NCBI RefSeq assembly: GCF_015207505.1
Contig: NZ_JADEWT010000002.1
Location: forward strand, 1-64,000
DNA from: Tychonema sp. LEGE 06208
Lineage (GTDB): Bacteria > Cyanobacteriota > Cyanobacteriia > Cyanobacteriales > Microcoleaceae
DNA: 64,000 nucleotides
Reading direction: 5' to 3'
Of the stretch, positions 25,742 through 35,353 are shown in pieces (position 1 is the first letter of the stretch; every line of letters begins with the position of its first letter). Made by a program: the position numbers and the translations under genes. Below the pieces are notes generated by a model. That model was not told where the DNA came from, searched no databases, and worked only from the letters and a program-made list of their open reading frames with translations.

Positions 25742-27745
25742 ATGAATCCTCAACCCTTGCGCCTGCGACTGACTTGGAAAGACACAACTACCGGGGATTG
25801 TCACTCTCCGATACTCGACTTGCCGATCGCCTTGGGACGAATTTTTGAAGCTATGCCCGCCACAATCAACGGAAAACGAGTTTCTCGAATTGCCCTCAGC
25901 AGCAGTCAAATTTCTCGCTTTCACGGAGTCATTGCTACCGAAGGCGACAGTATCGTAATTACTGACACCGGCAGCCGCAACGGTACTTTTGTCAACGGTA
26001 CCCGCCAAAATCGGTGCGTGCTGGCCAACGGGGATATGCTGCAAATCGGGCCCTACGCGATCGGCATTTCCTTTGCTGTGAACTCCGCAGAAATCCACTC
26101 TGTCAATTCTCACATTTTCTTTAACCCGCAGACCAATGGGCCAGACCCGTCGATCGCGCCGCCAATGGTGTCGCCACATCCTCAAACAGCTAGCAGCGGA
26201 GAATTTCCGCCGATCGCATTTTTGCAGGCGAATCAAATAACCATGCGATCGCTCCAATCGATGGGAATCCCTGTAGTCGAAGTTGATTGGGCCGCCGTTG
26301 GGGGCGGCTTGGGCAGCTTTATGTGGGTGGATTTGCTGAGAATTTGCGGCGTGAAAGTCGATCGAATTGCGGTTTTGGGCCTGGAAGAGCAGCCTTACGC
26401 CCGCTACCGCCGGTTATGCCTAAATTCTCAAATTCCGCTGCGGGAACGGCTGCGATCGAATTCTGACGCTTGCCCAGACAACATTTGGGGCTGGCCTCCC
26501 TATGCCCTGCGGGAAGCTTGGCAGGAATTGCTCAAAGGGCGGTTGATTGTATCGCTAAAGTTGATGTGGCAGGTGTTTGCGGAACCGACTTTTGCCGAAA
26601 CTTATACGCCTCGCGCCGGAAATGTGTTTGATGCGATTGACAGGGAAACTCTGCGAATTGGGTGGAGTCAGATGTTTCGCTACGGGAGAGTGCGGGCCAT
26701 TCGCAAAACAGATGACGGCAGGTACGCGATCGCTTATTCTCGATCGAATGCCGATCATCGCGATCGGGCTTTTTTAATCGCCAAATACGTACACTTAGCC
26801 ACGGGCTATCCCGCCATTCAATTTTTACCGGATTTGCAAGCTTACCGCGAAAAAACCCAGGATTTTGAGTCGGTTGTCAACGCTTACGAAAACCACGACG
26901 GCGTTTACCAAAAATTGGAGGCCAGCGGCGGCAGCGTGTTAATTAGAGGCCGGGGAATTGTGGCTTCGCGCGTGGTGCAGCGGATTTACGAAGCGCGACA
27001 GCGGAACCGCAATATTCAAGTATTGCATTTGATGCGATCGCCCAAACCTCAAGGTAACAAATTTAAACTCGCTCAGCGAAGAGTCGAAAATCACTACGAA
27101 TTTCAACCTTTCAACTGGCCCAAAGCCTGCTGGGGCGGCGAACTCCGCGTACTTTTAGAAAAAGCTCAACCAGAATTGCGCCCGCAATTGCTCGCAGACT
27201 GGGGCGGCACCACTACAGCCAACCGCAGCGACTGGCGGCGGATAGTCAAAGAAGGTTTAAGTCAAGGATGGTATCAAATTACCTTCGGCGAAGTCGAGCG
27301 AGTCGAGCGCGACATTCAAAACCGCACCGTGACGTACATTCAGGAAAAAGAACTCAAGGGGCAAATTAAGTTAGAAGCTGATTTTATTATTGATGCTACG
27401 GGTTTGGACGCTAAAGTAAAAACCAGTCCCCTGTTAAACGATTTGGTAGTTCAATACAATCTTCCCCTCAACAATTTGGGGCGGCTGAGCGTGCACAAAA
27501 ATTTTGAAGTCCCCGAATTGCGTAACACTTCCCCCACCCACGGAGAAGGGCGAGTGTACGCAGCGGGCGCGATTACTTTGGGCGGGGCTTACGCGCCGGT
27601 AGACAGCTTTTTGGGCTTGCAATACGCCGCCCTGCGTTCTGTTGAAAGTCTGGCGGTTGACAGAGTTCCGGGTGTCGGCAAATTGAGCGTTTGGCGATCG
27701 TTCATGCAATGGTTAAAGTGGATTTTAAATAAATCTCCCGGCTAA
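25742..27745 (+). CDS. FHA domain fused to an FAD/NAD(P)-dependent oxidoreductase-like protein
   Basis: 667 residues. The N-terminal ~120 residues are an FHA domain (LGRIF, SSSQISRFHGVIATEGDSIVITDTGSRNGTFVNG, NGDMLQIG). The remaining ~500 residues resemble flavin monooxygenases of the ornithine/lysine N-oxygenase type. The supporting segments are WAAVGGGLGSFMWVDLLRICG, YVHLATGYPAIQFLPD, GGSVLIRGRGIVASRVVQRIYEA (second dinucleotide fold), ADFIIDATGLDAKV and GRVYAAGAITLGGAYAPVDSFLGLQYAA. The first Rossmann glycine motif is not the classical GxGxxG, so cofactor binding is uncertain. Phospho-dependent recruitment of a redox enzyme is suggested by the fusion (inference). No substrate can be assigned. 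Confidence 0.82.
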   Translation: MNPQPLRLRLTWKDTTTGDCHSPILDLPIALGRIFEAMPATINGKRVSRIALSSSQISRFHGVIATEGDSIVITDTGSRNGTFVNGTRQNRCVLANGDMLQIGPYAIGISFAVNSAEIHSVNSHIFFNPQTNGPDPSIAPPMVSPHPQTASSGEFPPIAFLQANQITMRSLQSMGIPVVEVDWAAVGGGLGSFMWVDLLRICGVKVDRIAVLGLEEQPYARYRRLCLNSQIPLRERLRSNSDACPDNIWGWPPYALREAWQELLKGRLIVSLKLMWQVFAEPTFAETYTPRAGNVFDAIDRETLRIGWSQMFRYGRVRAIRKTDDGRYAIAYSRSNADHRDRAFLIAKYVHLATGYPAIQFLPDLQAYREKTQDFESVVNAYENHDGVYQKLEASGGSVLIRGRGIVASRVVQRIYEARQRNRNIQVLHLMRSPKPQGNKFKLAQRRVENHYEFQPFNWPKACWGGELRVLLEKAQPELRPQLLADWGGTTTANRSDWRRIVKEGLSQGWYQITFGEVERVERDIQNRTVTYIQEKELKGQIKLEADFIIDATGLDAKVKTSPLLNDLVVQYNLPLNNLGRLSVHKNFEVPELRNTSPTHGEGRVYAAGAITLGGAYAPVDSFLGLQYAALRSVESLAVDRVPGVGKLSVWRSFMQWLKWILNKSPG

Positions 27746-28344
27746 TTTGAAGAAGTCAGTAGTTATTGGTTATTGGTTATTAGTTATTGGTTATTAGTTA
27801 TTGGTTATTGGTTATTTGTTATTTGTTATTGGTTATTGGTTATTTGTTATTGGTTATTGGTTATTGGTTATTTGTTATTGGTTATTGGTTATTGGTTATT
27901 GGTTATTGGTGATTGGTTATTTGTTAGCTCCAATGCCCAATGCCCAATCCCTCCGCTCCGCCCAATTCCCAATCCCTCCGCTTCGCTCCGCCCAATTCCC
28001 AATCCCTCCGCTTCGCTCCGCCCAATTCCCAATCCCTCCGCTTCGCTCCGCCCAATTCCCAATTCCTCCGCTTCGCTCCGCCCAATTCCCTGCGCGGGCC
28101 AATCCCTCCGCTTCGCTCCGCCCAATTCCCAATTCCCAATCCCTCCGCTTCGCTCCGCCCAATTCCCAATTCCCAATCCCTCCGCTTCGCTCCGCCCAAT
28201 TCCCAATCCCTCCGCTTCGCTCCGCCCAATGCCCAATTCCCAATCCCTCCGCTTCGCTCCGCCCAATTCCCAATTCCCAATCCCTCCGCTTCGCTCCGCC
28301 CAATTCCCTGTTTGGCCAATCTAAAATATAAAATATAAAATCGC
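27746..28344. repeat. Tandem repeat block: TTGGTTA heptamers then an 11-copy CCCTCCGCTTCGCTCCG array
   Basis: Bases 27760-27925 are heptamer repeats of TTATTGG/TTATTTG. Bases ~27930-28315 hold eleven copies (one shortened) of CCCTCCGCTTCGCTCCG spaced by CCCAATTCCCAA words, giving a period near 30 bp with two longer spacers and one CCCTGCGCGGGCC insertion. Neither part has stop codons in several frames, which creates long false reading frames on both strands. The block ends with AAAATATAAAATATAAAATC just before the next start codon. Confidence 0.85.
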
Positions 28345-28773
28345 ATGACTCCCACCCTATTCGGCCGCTGGCAAACTCGCTTACTGCTATTTGCAACCGT
28401 AGGCGTTTTAGTAACACTGCCCTTTTTTATGGGTTTAATGACAACCAAATCCGGCTCAATTTTTTTCTTAATTTTAGGCTATCTAGCAATTTTTGGCCTC
28501 GGCTGGGATGCCTTATATATCTATATCCAGCAGTTTCGCTGGGATCGAGATTGGCCCGGTGTATTTCAATTGCTCGCCGGGATTTGGGAAGCGCTTTTTG
28601 TGTTATTTTTAATCAAGATTATTGGTTTGCCGGGAATACCTGCCCAAGATTTTGACTTGGGAGCTTTTGCACTGCATTATAGTTTAGTGTGGCTGGCTAT
28701 TTATCTAGCATCGCAAACACTAATGCGGATTTTGTTTCCCCACTGGCGTTTCCGAGGCGGACAGTGGTTTTAA
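28345..28773 (+). CDS. Conserved cyanobacterial membrane protein (4 TM), unknown function
   Basis: 142 residues with four hydrophobic helices: LLLFATVGVLVTLPFFMGLM, IFFLILGYLAIFGLGWDALYIYI, LAGIWEALFVLFLIKIIGLPG and FALHYSLVWLAIYLASQTLMRIL. Between helices 2 and 3 the conserved-looking polar segment QQFRWDRDWPGVFQ is exposed; the end is PHWRFRGGQWF. It is the third gene of a same-strand run after the two FHA genes but is separated from them by the repeat block. No family name can be given with confidence. Confidence 0.75.
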   Translation: MTPTLFGRWQTRLLLFATVGVLVTLPFFMGLMTTKSGSIFFLILGYLAIFGLGWDALYIYIQQFRWDRDWPGVFQLLAGIWEALFVLFLIKIIGLPGIPAQDFDLGAFALHYSLVWLAIYLASQTLMRILFPHWRFRGGQWF

Positions 28774-28998
28774 GCATAGATTTGAATTGCGTATTTTTGT
28801 GATTTTAAGTAAAACCGCAGATATCAGGCAGATAAACACAGATAAACGCAGATGCTTTTTATGAGAGACAAGCGACTAAATACATTGCAAGTCTAGTGGT
28901 GATATTCGTTAGCCGGCTTTGCCGATTTTTTGACTGTCAAAGGTGCAGAATTTACAGGATTTATAGTAAGCTTTTTATTCAATAAATGGGATGATTTA

Positions 28999-30141
28999 AT
29001 GCACTCTCTTCCTTGTATATTTTCGTTCTTTTCCGGTTCAGGATTCCTTGACCTCGGTTTTGAATTGAGCGGCTTTAATGTAGCGTATGTCAATGAAATT
29101 TTCCCACCTTTTATGCAAGCATACCGCTACTCTCGCCAGTGTCTGAATTTACCGCAGCCAGAATACGGACACTGCGAAGGAGAGGAAGCAGATGTGACTC
29201 GACTTATAGAGGGAAAACCAGCACTTCATTTGCGCGAATTGATGCAGGATGCCCGCAAGCATCACGATATTGTAGGATTTATTGCTGGGCCACCTTGTCC
29301 TGATTTTTCTATTGGTGGCAAAAACCGAGGTGGGGAAGGAGATAAAGGTCAACTTTCAGCTTCGTACATTGAATTGATTTGTCAGCAGCAGCCGGATTTC
29401 TTTTTGTTTGAAAATGTCAAAGGTTTGTGGAGAACTAAAAAACATAAGGCTTTTTACGACGAACTCAAGCTTAAGTTGGCTGATTCGGGATATGTTTTTG
29501 TGGAAAGGTTAATAAATGCGATCGAATACGGTGTCCCGCAAGATAGAGACAGGATTATTTTAATCGGTTTCCAAAAAGATATTGTTAAAAATATGGGTAT
29601 TTATTTAGATAAAAATAGCCCGATGTTGCCTGAAAATTTATTTCCTTGGTCGAATCAGATATTATATCCAAAATCTGAAGTTTTTGCTTGTCCTTGGCCT
29701 GAAATAAATGCCTTTGCCAGCGATAGTTTTTTGCCTTGTCCTGATAGCATTCCGCAAGAGTTAACAGCACAGTTTTGGTTCCAAAAAAATGATGTTGCAA
29801 ACCATCCTAATGCCCAACACTATTTTCAACCAAGAGCGGGAATTAAAAGATTTGCTGCTGTCGATGAGGGAGATGATTCTAAAAAATCTTACAAGCGTTT
29901 GCACCGGTGGCGCTATTCGCCGACTGCTTGTTACGGCAATAACGAAGTTCACTTGCACCCCTACAAAGTTCGCAGGCTTTCTGTTGCAGAAACACTGGCT
30001 ATTCAGTCTCTGCCCAAAGAGTTTGCACTGCCAGAAAATATGACTTTAACTAATATGTTTAAAACGGTGGGTAATGGAGTTCCTTACTTAGCTTCCCAAG
30101 GAATTGCTAAAACAATTTTACATTTTTTGGATTCTAAATAA
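28999..30141 (+). CDS. DNA (cytosine-5)-methyltransferase
   Basis: 380 residues with the ordered C5-methyltransferase motifs: FSFFSGSGFLDLGFE (motif I, SAM binding), FIAGPPCPDFSIGG (motif IV, catalytic PC), FLFENVKG (motif VI, ENV), YGVPQDRDRIILIGF (motif VIII, QxRxR) and MFKTVGNGVPYLAS (motif X). The target-recognition region (~residues 190-310) is moderately long. The reading frame extends to a TTG at 28930, but the ATG at 28999 with GGGA upstream is the likely start, just before motif I. No restriction enzyme is adjacent, so it may be solitary; the recognition sequence cannot be read. Cyanobacteria commonly have solitary methylases linked to HIP1-type sites (inference). Confidence 0.93.
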   Translation: MHSLPCIFSFFSGSGFLDLGFELSGFNVAYVNEIFPPFMQAYRYSRQCLNLPQPEYGHCEGEEADVTRLIEGKPALHLRELMQDARKHHDIVGFIAGPPCPDFSIGGKNRGGEGDKGQLSASYIELICQQQPDFFLFENVKGLWRTKKHKAFYDELKLKLADSGYVFVERLINAIEYGVPQDRDRIILIGFQKDIVKNMGIYLDKNSPMLPENLFPWSNQILYPKSEVFACPWPEINAFASDSFLPCPDSIPQELTAQFWFQKNDVANHPNAQHYFQPRAGIKRFAAVDEGDDSKKSYKRLHRWRYSPTACYGNNEVHLHPYKVRRLSVAETLAIQSLPKEFALPENMTLTNMFKTVGNGVPYLASQGIAKTILHFLDSK

Positions 30142-30176
30142 TATAGTAGTCTATCAAAATTACCCTCGGTAATTGG

Positions 30177-30235
30177 GTTTGTAGTGAGGGCTTGAGTCCT
30201 CAGAAAAAGAGAGGACTAAAGTCTTCACTACAAAC
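30177..30235. repeat. GTTTGTAGTGAGG palindromic element
   Basis: GTTTGTAGTGAGGGCTTGAG / TCCTC is complementary with few mismatches to GAGGACTAAAGTCTTCACTACAAAC, giving a ~25-bp stem. Same family as 42124-42215, 53547-53604, 53704-53737 and 63475-63566. Confidence 0.7.
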
Positions 30236-30341
30236 GATTTCGAGCGTGGGTGAATTAACTGGAGATGATATTATCCACAAAAGTGTTATAATAGTTGGTT
30301 GAGCTTGAAAACCTAGATTTTTTATTTGCCTGCAATTCGCC

Positions 30342-31682
30342 ATGACTGTTAAACCCCGCCGCTATCACATCACTACTTTCGGATGCCAGATGAATAAAGC
30401 CGACTCGGAACGGATGGCCGGCATTCTGGAAAATATGGGCTTTGAGTTTTCGGAAGACCCTAACGACGCTAGCTTGATTCTCTACAATACTTGCACGATT
30501 CGCGACAATGCCGAACAAAGAGTTTATTCTAACCTGGGAAGGCAGGCTCATCGCAAGCGCAAAGAACCTGGTTTGACTTTAGTTGTGGCTGGATGCGTGG
30601 CGCAGCAGGAAGGTGAAGCGCTGCTTCGCAGAGTGCCGGAATTGGACTTAGTAATGGGGCCACAACACGCTAACCGACTTGAAGATTTGCTGGAAGAAGT
30701 TTTTCAGGGAAATCAAGTTGTGGCGACTGAAGCTGTTGAGATTATGGAGGATATTACTAAGCCTCGTCGTGATAGTAAGGTGACTGCTTGGGTGAATGTA
30801 ATTTATGGCTGCAATGAACGCTGCACTTATTGTGTTGTGCCGAATGTTCGCGGGGTTGAACAGTCACGAATGCCGGAGGCTATTCGGGCGGAAATAGAGG
30901 AGTTGGGCCGTCAAGGTTACAAGGAAGTGACTTTGTTGGGGCAGAATATTGATGCTTACGGGCGCGATTTGCCGGGGACGAAACCGGATGGCAGCAACCA
31001 GCATACTTTGACGGATTTGCTTTATTTTGTGCAGGATGTTCCTGGGGTCGATCGCCTCAGATTTGCTACTAGCCACCCGCGCTATTTTAATGAAAGATTG
31101 ATTAAGGCTTGTGCGGAGTTGCCGCAGGTTTGCGAACATTTTCACGTGCCTTTTCAGTCTGGAGATAATGATATTTTGAAGGCGATGTCGCGGGGTTATA
31201 CTCAGGAGAAGTACCGCCGCATTGTTGATATGATTCGCGGTTATATGCCGGATGCTTCGATTACTGCTGATGCGATTGTGGGTTTTCCTGGGGAGACGGA
31301 GGCGCAGTTTGAGAAGACTCTGAAGTTGATCGAAGATGTTGGTTTTGATTTGGTGAATACGGCGGCTTATTCGCCTCGTCCGGGAACGCCGGCTGCTTTG
31401 TGGGAAAATCAGTTGAGTGAGGAGGTGAAGGCCGATCGCCTGCAACGAATCAATCATGTAGTCACAACAACGGCTATGGAACGATCGCAGCGCTATTTCG
31501 GACGTACTGAGGAGGTTTTGGTGGAAGTTCAGAATCTTAAGGATTCAAGTCAGGTGATGGGACGCACTCGCGGCAATCGTCTCACTTTTTTTAAGGGCGA
31601 TATTGCACAGTTGGCGGGGAAAATTGTGCGGGTTAAAATTACAGATATTCGCGCTTTTAGTTTGACTGGAGAAATGCTGTAA
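30342..31682 (+). CDS. miaB: tRNA-2-methylthio-N6-dimethylallyladenosine synthase MiaB
   Basis: 446 residues, typical length for MiaB. The N-terminal UPF0004 domain begins [20 protein letters not shown] and holds the three Cys of the auxiliary [4Fe-4S] cluster (GCQMN, NTCTIR, AGCVAQ). The radical-SAM site [15 protein letters not shown] has the CxxxCxxC motif. A C-terminal TRAM domain ([26 protein letters not shown]) binds tRNA. It adds a methylthio group to i6A37 in tRNAs reading UNN codons. The gene is single, with a palindromic element upstream and an inverted-repeat element downstream. Confidence 0.97.
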   Translation: MTVKPRRYHITTFGCQMNKADSERMAGILENMGFEFSEDPNDASLILYNTCTIRDNAEQRVYSNLGRQAHRKRKEPGLTLVVAGCVAQQEGEALLRRVPELDLVMGPQHANRLEDLLEEVFQGNQVVATEAVEIMEDITKPRRDSKVTAWVNVIYGCNERCTYCVVPNVRGVEQSRMPEAIRAEIEELGRQGYKEVTLLGQNIDAYGRDLPGTKPDGSNQHTLTDLLYFVQDVPGVDRLRFATSHPRYFNERLIKACAELPQVCEHFHVPFQSGDNDILKAMSRGYTQEKYRRIVDMIRGYMPDASITADAIVGFPGETEAQFEKTLKLIEDVGFDLVNTAAYSPRPGTPAALWENQLSEEVKADRLQRINHVVTTTAMERSQRYFGRTEEVLVEVQNLKDSSQVMGRTRGNRLTFFKGDIAQLAGKIVRVKITDIRAFSLTGEML

Positions 31683-31752
31683 GGGTTTTGACAGAACTTG
31701 TGCAAGACCTCTATTATGTTGTAGGGGCCCCGCAAGCACCTGAGATAAAGAT

Positions 31753-31880
31753 TATAGCAATCCTCGCATCAGTTTTGTAATTTATTGTAGGGCTGTTCCC
31801 TTTGAAAATCCCCGGTTAATCAGGGGTAGGCACGGGGCGCTACCCCCTACAAGTTTTGCGAATCATTTAGGATTGCTATA
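31753..31880. mobile_element. MITE-like element with TATAGCAATCC terminal inverted repeats (copy 2)
   Basis: 128 bp bounded by TATAGCAATCC on the left and GGATTGCTATA on the right. The right end, read inward, is TATAGCAATCCTAAATGATT, identical over 20 bases to the left end of the element at 12583. The interior is different, with a TGTAGGG...CCCCTACA inverted pair and nested G/C-rich palindromes. It lies between miaB and the SH3-like gene. Confidence 0.65.
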
Positions 31881-31937
31881 GTGCGATCGAGAGGAATGCA
31901 AGTCCTCATTTAAATTAACAAAAAAGGGTTTAAATTC

Positions 31938-32339
31938 ATGACACCAAGTTCAGAATTCGACGAACAACAGTCTGCTTCACAAGCTGATTTGCCGCAGCCA
32001 AACGAAGAGGGAGAATATACAAGAACTTCGCACCAATATTGGGAAGTGGTAGATTCTGACCCGAACGGTCTCAACTGCCGCATGGGATCTCATTCGATTC
32101 GGGAAATTGAAGATCCGGGGAGCAAGATAGATTTAAATATTGGCAGTTGGCCTGTTGTTGGTACTTTGAAACAAGGGCAGAATTTTGAAATTTATCTCGG
32201 CCCTAGCGGATTGGGGGTTTTGTATGACGATCGACATCAACCTTGGTTTTTTGTGGCAAAAAGTGAGGGTGTCGGGGGGCCGAGTAATTGTTTTGTTCGG
32301 GCTCGCAGCAGTTTTGTGAAACCTATACAGCCGGAGTAG
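31938..32339 (+). CDS. SH3-like beta-barrel protein, unknown function
   Basis: 133 residues. A flexible polar N-terminus (SSEFDEQQSASQADLPQPNEEGE) precedes a domain that reads as a bacterial SH3-type barrel: YWEVVDSDPNGLNCRMG, then WPVVGTLKQGQNFEIYL, VLYDDRHQPWFFVAK and NCFVRARSSFVKPI. The 'LNCRxG' start and final 'CFVRA' strand are common in cyanobacterial SH3-domain proteins. There is no signal peptide, so it is probably cytoplasmic. An AAAGGG ribosome-binding site lies ~10 bases before the ATG. Function not known. Confidence 0.7.
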   Translation: MTPSSEFDEQQSASQADLPQPNEEGEYTRTSHQYWEVVDSDPNGLNCRMGSHSIREIEDPGSKIDLNIGSWPVVGTLKQGQNFEIYLGPSGLGVLYDDRHQPWFFVAKSEGVGGPSNCFVRARSSFVKPIQPE

Positions 32340-32516
32340 TCTGTATAGTTTATCTTGGCTAGAGATGGTTTACTTTCTAACAAAATATATTTTTTAACCG
32401 CAGAGGGCGCAGAGAACACAGAGGAAGAGTGGGAGGGAAGGGATCGGCGGTTTGTTTCTGCGTTGGCTGCGCTAAGTGCGTGTATATTTGTCAAAAAGTA
32501 CCGGGAGTATTGAAAA

Positions 32517-33608
32517 ATGACGAAGATGCGGATCGGGTTACTCTTCGGCGGGCGATCGGGCGAACATGAAGTTTCGATTAGTTCGGCGCGGGCGATCGCC
32601 CGCGCCCTCGCTGCTGATGCAAATGCCTCTAAATACGAAGTTCTGCCCTTTTACATCCAAAAAGACGGCCGCTGGCTGTCGGGCGCGACACCACAACAAG
32701 TTTTAGAAACAGGAAAATCTCTGGAAATAGAGTCGCAAACAGCACAAGGAGAACCCGAAAACTCTGCTTTGTCTTCTCCACAACCGCAATTTCCTAATTT
32801 TAATTCCGTAGATGTTTGGTTCCCGGTTTTGCACGGGCCCAACGGTGAAGACGGTACGGTGCAAGGGTTGCTTAAATTATTGCAAATTCCTTTTGTCGGT
32901 TCCGGGGTTTTGGGATCGGCGCTGGGAATGGATAAAATTGCGATGAAAATGGCTTTTGCTCAAGTTGGTTTGCCGCAGGTAAAATATGTCGCTGTCAACC
33001 GTTCCGATATTTGGTCTAATCCTTGCGTTTTCCCCAAACTGTGCGACAAAATTGAGGAAAGTTTGGGTTATCCTTGCTTTGTAAAACCCGCGAATTTGGG
33101 TTCGTCTGTGGGAATTTCTAAGGCTCGATCGCGCGCTGAATTAGAAGCGGCCCTCGACAGCGCTGCCAGCTACGACAGGCGGATAATTGTGGAAGCGGGT
33201 GTGGTGGCTAGAGAGTTAGAATGTGCGGTTTTGGGCAATGACAACCCAAAAGCTTCTACGGTGGGAGAAATTACTTTTAAAAGCGATTTCTACGACTATG
33301 AAACTAAATATGCTGAGGGACAATCCGATTGCTCAATCCCGGCAAAAGTTAGCGATGCGATCGCCTCGCAAATTCAAGAAATGGCAGTTCAAGCGTTTTT
33401 GGCTGTAGACGCAGCCGGTTTAGCGCGAGTAGATTTTTTCTACATTGAATCGACGGGAGAAGTTTTGATTAATGAAATTAATACTTTCCCAGGTTTTACA
33501 GCTACCAGTATGTATCCTCAAATGTGGGCGGCGGACGGCATTCCTTTTCCAGAATTAGTAGATTGTTTAATTCAATTAGCTCTCGAACGGCACGGGAAAA
33601 AAGGTTGA
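32517..33608 (+). CDS. ddl: D-alanine--D-alanine ligase
   Basis: 363 residues with the ATP-grasp Ddl motifs. These are [16 protein letters not shown] at the N-terminus, [77 protein letters not shown], and the C-terminal [32 protein letters not shown] with the Mg2+ ligands. It makes the D-Ala-D-Ala dipeptide for peptidoglycan. The segment YDYETKY retains the Tyr of D-Ala ligases rather than D-lactate ligases. GGGAG lies upstream of the ATG at 32517; a second ATG three codons in is also possible. Confidence 0.97.
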   Translation: MTKMRIGLLFGGRSGEHEVSISSARAIARALAADANASKYEVLPFYIQKDGRWLSGATPQQVLETGKSLEIESQTAQGEPENSALSSPQPQFPNFNSVDVWFPVLHGPNGEDGTVQGLLKLLQIPFVGSGVLGSALGMDKIAMKMAFAQVGLPQVKYVAVNRSDIWSNPCVFPKLCDKIEESLGYPCFVKPANLGSSVGISKARSRAELEAALDSAASYDRRIIVEAGVVARELECAVLGNDNPKASTVGEITFKSDFYDYETKYAEGQSDCSIPAKVSDAIASQIQEMAVQAFLAVDAAGLARVDFFYIESTGEVLINEINTFPGFTATSMYPQMWAADGIPFPELVDCLIQLALERHGKKG

Positions 33609-33871
33609 ATCGCGAGTCGCTATCCTGTTTTGGTAGCAACAGCAAAAAGTAAGTTATTCCGCAGGTAATATATTTATACTGGCGGAAACGATATAAGATG
33701 GTTCTGGCAGGCAATGCCTGCCAGCAGCTCAATTTCTGCGGCTGGTCGAGCAACTGATGATTTTCTGCAGGCTGGTATAAATAAATTCAACATAAAATGG
33801 TTGACCCAGAACCGCGAATAGCAGTGTCAATCTCGCATCAGGCATCTCCAATTTTAACTGGGTTAACTTAG
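33609..33871. other. Intergenic region with CTGGCAGGCA palindrome
   Basis: CTGGCAGGCA-A-TGCCTGCCAG (33704-33724) is a perfect 10-bp inverted repeat. No T-run and no gene are visible. Confidence 0.55.
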
Positions 33872-34954
33872 ATGAGACGTTTCACTCAACTGTCGCATTG
33901 GTGGACTTACGGATTGTTCTTTCCGCTAACGGTACTCAACTGCTGGTTAGCGCTGCTGGTTTTTGAATATTTTCGGGCCCTGATTACCGTTTTGGTAGTC
34001 GCTACAGTGTTCTCTTTTTTGCTAGATTATCCGGTGCGCTTTCTCCGCAGATATGGTTTGAAGCGCGATCGGGCAGTTTTGTCGGTATTGTTTTTGACTT
34101 TACTGATATTAGTGGTTTTAACTATCACTCTGGCTCCTATTTTGCTCAATCAAGTCACTGAACTCGCCACGAGGCTGCCAACTTGGATAGTTTCTGGGAC
34201 GCAACAGATTGAAGCATTTAACAAGTGGGTGGAAAATCGAAATCTCCGCATTGATATTACCAGTTTAACTGCTCAATTGAACGATCGACTTTCAGCTCAA
34301 TTGCAGTTTCTCACGGGCGAAATCCTCAAATTTGGTTTGGGTGCGGCAGACAGTGCCGTGAATTTTCTCCTGACAATAGTCCTGACATTTTACTTGCTCT
34401 TGCACGGCGATCGCCTGTGGGAAGGATTATTTAAGTGGCTACCTTCCAAACTGAGCTTGCAATTGCGGCTGTTGCTGGCGCGAAGTTTCCACAACTACTT
34501 CGTCGGCCAAGCAACTTTGGCGGGTTTGATGGGACTATCGATGACTGTGGCTTTTTTAATTTTACGAGTTCCCTTCGGCTTGCTGTTCGGTTTGGGTGTG
34601 GGTGTAATGACGATGATTCCCTTCGGGGCACCTTTTAGTATTTGCGTTGTCAGTTTGCTGATTACATTAAACAACTTTTGGCTTGGTGTCACAGTTTTAG
34701 CTGTTGCTACCATAATCGATCAAGTCATTGAAAGCGGGGTCGCTCCTCGGTTATTAGGCGGTTTTATCGGCTTGAATCCCGTGTGGATTTTAGTGTCGCT
34801 GCTAATAGGGGTGAAAGTTGCGGGATTAGCAGGTTTGATAGTTGCGGTGCCGATGGCCGGTTTTATTAAGAATGCTGTTGATGCTTGGGAAATTTCTAGG
34901 CACAAATCGATGGAAATTGATGAGGTTAATGCTATTGAACCTATGGAGCAATAA
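33872..34954 (+). CDS. AI-2E family transporter (PerM/YtrI-like membrane protein)
   Basis: 360 residues with 7-8 predicted membrane helices arranged as in the AI-2E/PerM superfamily. Two N-terminal helices (LFFPLTVLNCWLALLVFEYF and LLDYPVRFLRRYGLKRDRAVLSV) are followed by a long amphipathic cytoplasmic segment (EQIEAFNKWVENRNLRIDITSLTAQLNDRL). The C-terminal helices follow, with the signatures YFVGQATLAGLMGLSM and MIPFGAPFSI, and VAPRLLGGFIGLNPVWILVSLLIGVKVAGLAGLIVAVPMAG, which is characteristic. Reported functions vary (signal export, Na+/H+ exchange). The C-terminal part of a second family member is at the right end of the window. Confidence 0.9.
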   Translation: MRRFTQLSHWWTYGLFFPLTVLNCWLALLVFEYFRALITVLVVATVFSFLLDYPVRFLRRYGLKRDRAVLSVLFLTLLILVVLTITLAPILLNQVTELATRLPTWIVSGTQQIEAFNKWVENRNLRIDITSLTAQLNDRLSAQLQFLTGEILKFGLGAADSAVNFLLTIVLTFYLLLHGDRLWEGLFKWLPSKLSLQLRLLLARSFHNYFVGQATLAGLMGLSMTVAFLILRVPFGLLFGLGVGVMTMIPFGAPFSICVVSLLITLNNFWLGVTVLAVATIIDQVIESGVAPRLLGGFIGLNPVWILVSLLIGVKVAGLAGLIVAVPMAGFIKNAVDAWEISRHKSMEIDEVNAIEPMEQ

Positions 34955-35353
34955 TACTATTTTAGATTTGAGATTTTAAAATTGGGAACGATCTCGCAGC
35001 CCGTAAAATAACCCCGATCGCCTTTGCAGTCAAGACTCAGGTTTTGACTGCAAACTAATTTAATTGCAGTCGCGACCGCTAAGTTGACAAAACTGATTCG
35101 ATGAAGATTTCTTCCGAGAAAATACGGAATATGCGGGTCGGCTACCGTAGTATGTATTATCGCATTTAGGTGGCAATTGGCCAGTGCTGACAAAAGATCG
35201 CCCTTGCAAACAGCAATCAGCCATTAGCCGGGTACAGTCCGGTTTCTACCCCACCCTGTAGGGTAAACCCTACCAGGCAAGTAGATCTAACAAATGCTTG
35301 AATTAAAATTATAGAGCATTGAGTTGTAAGTTAGTTACACGGTAGTGCTAAAA
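34955..35353. other. Intergenic region upstream of the HtrA gene
   Basis: About 400 bases without a gene. A short CCCTGTAGGGTAAACCCTACCAG palindromic segment is near 35256-35278. Promoter elements are not distinct. Confidence 0.4.

Noticed and set aside
27930-28315. Possible CRISPR array
   Set aside because: The period is ~30 bp including the spacer; the 'spacers' are the same CCCAATTCCCAA words rather than unique sequences, and no cas genes are nearby.
27773-28448. Long open frames on both strands over the repeat block (up to ~180 codons)
   Set aside because: They are translations of heptamer and ~30-bp repeats (for example repeated [10 protein letters not shown]), have no start signals and exist in several frames at once.
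28774-30341. Restriction partner for the methyltransferase
   Set aside because: Both flanks were read; only repeats and miaB are found, so no restriction-modification pair can be claimed.
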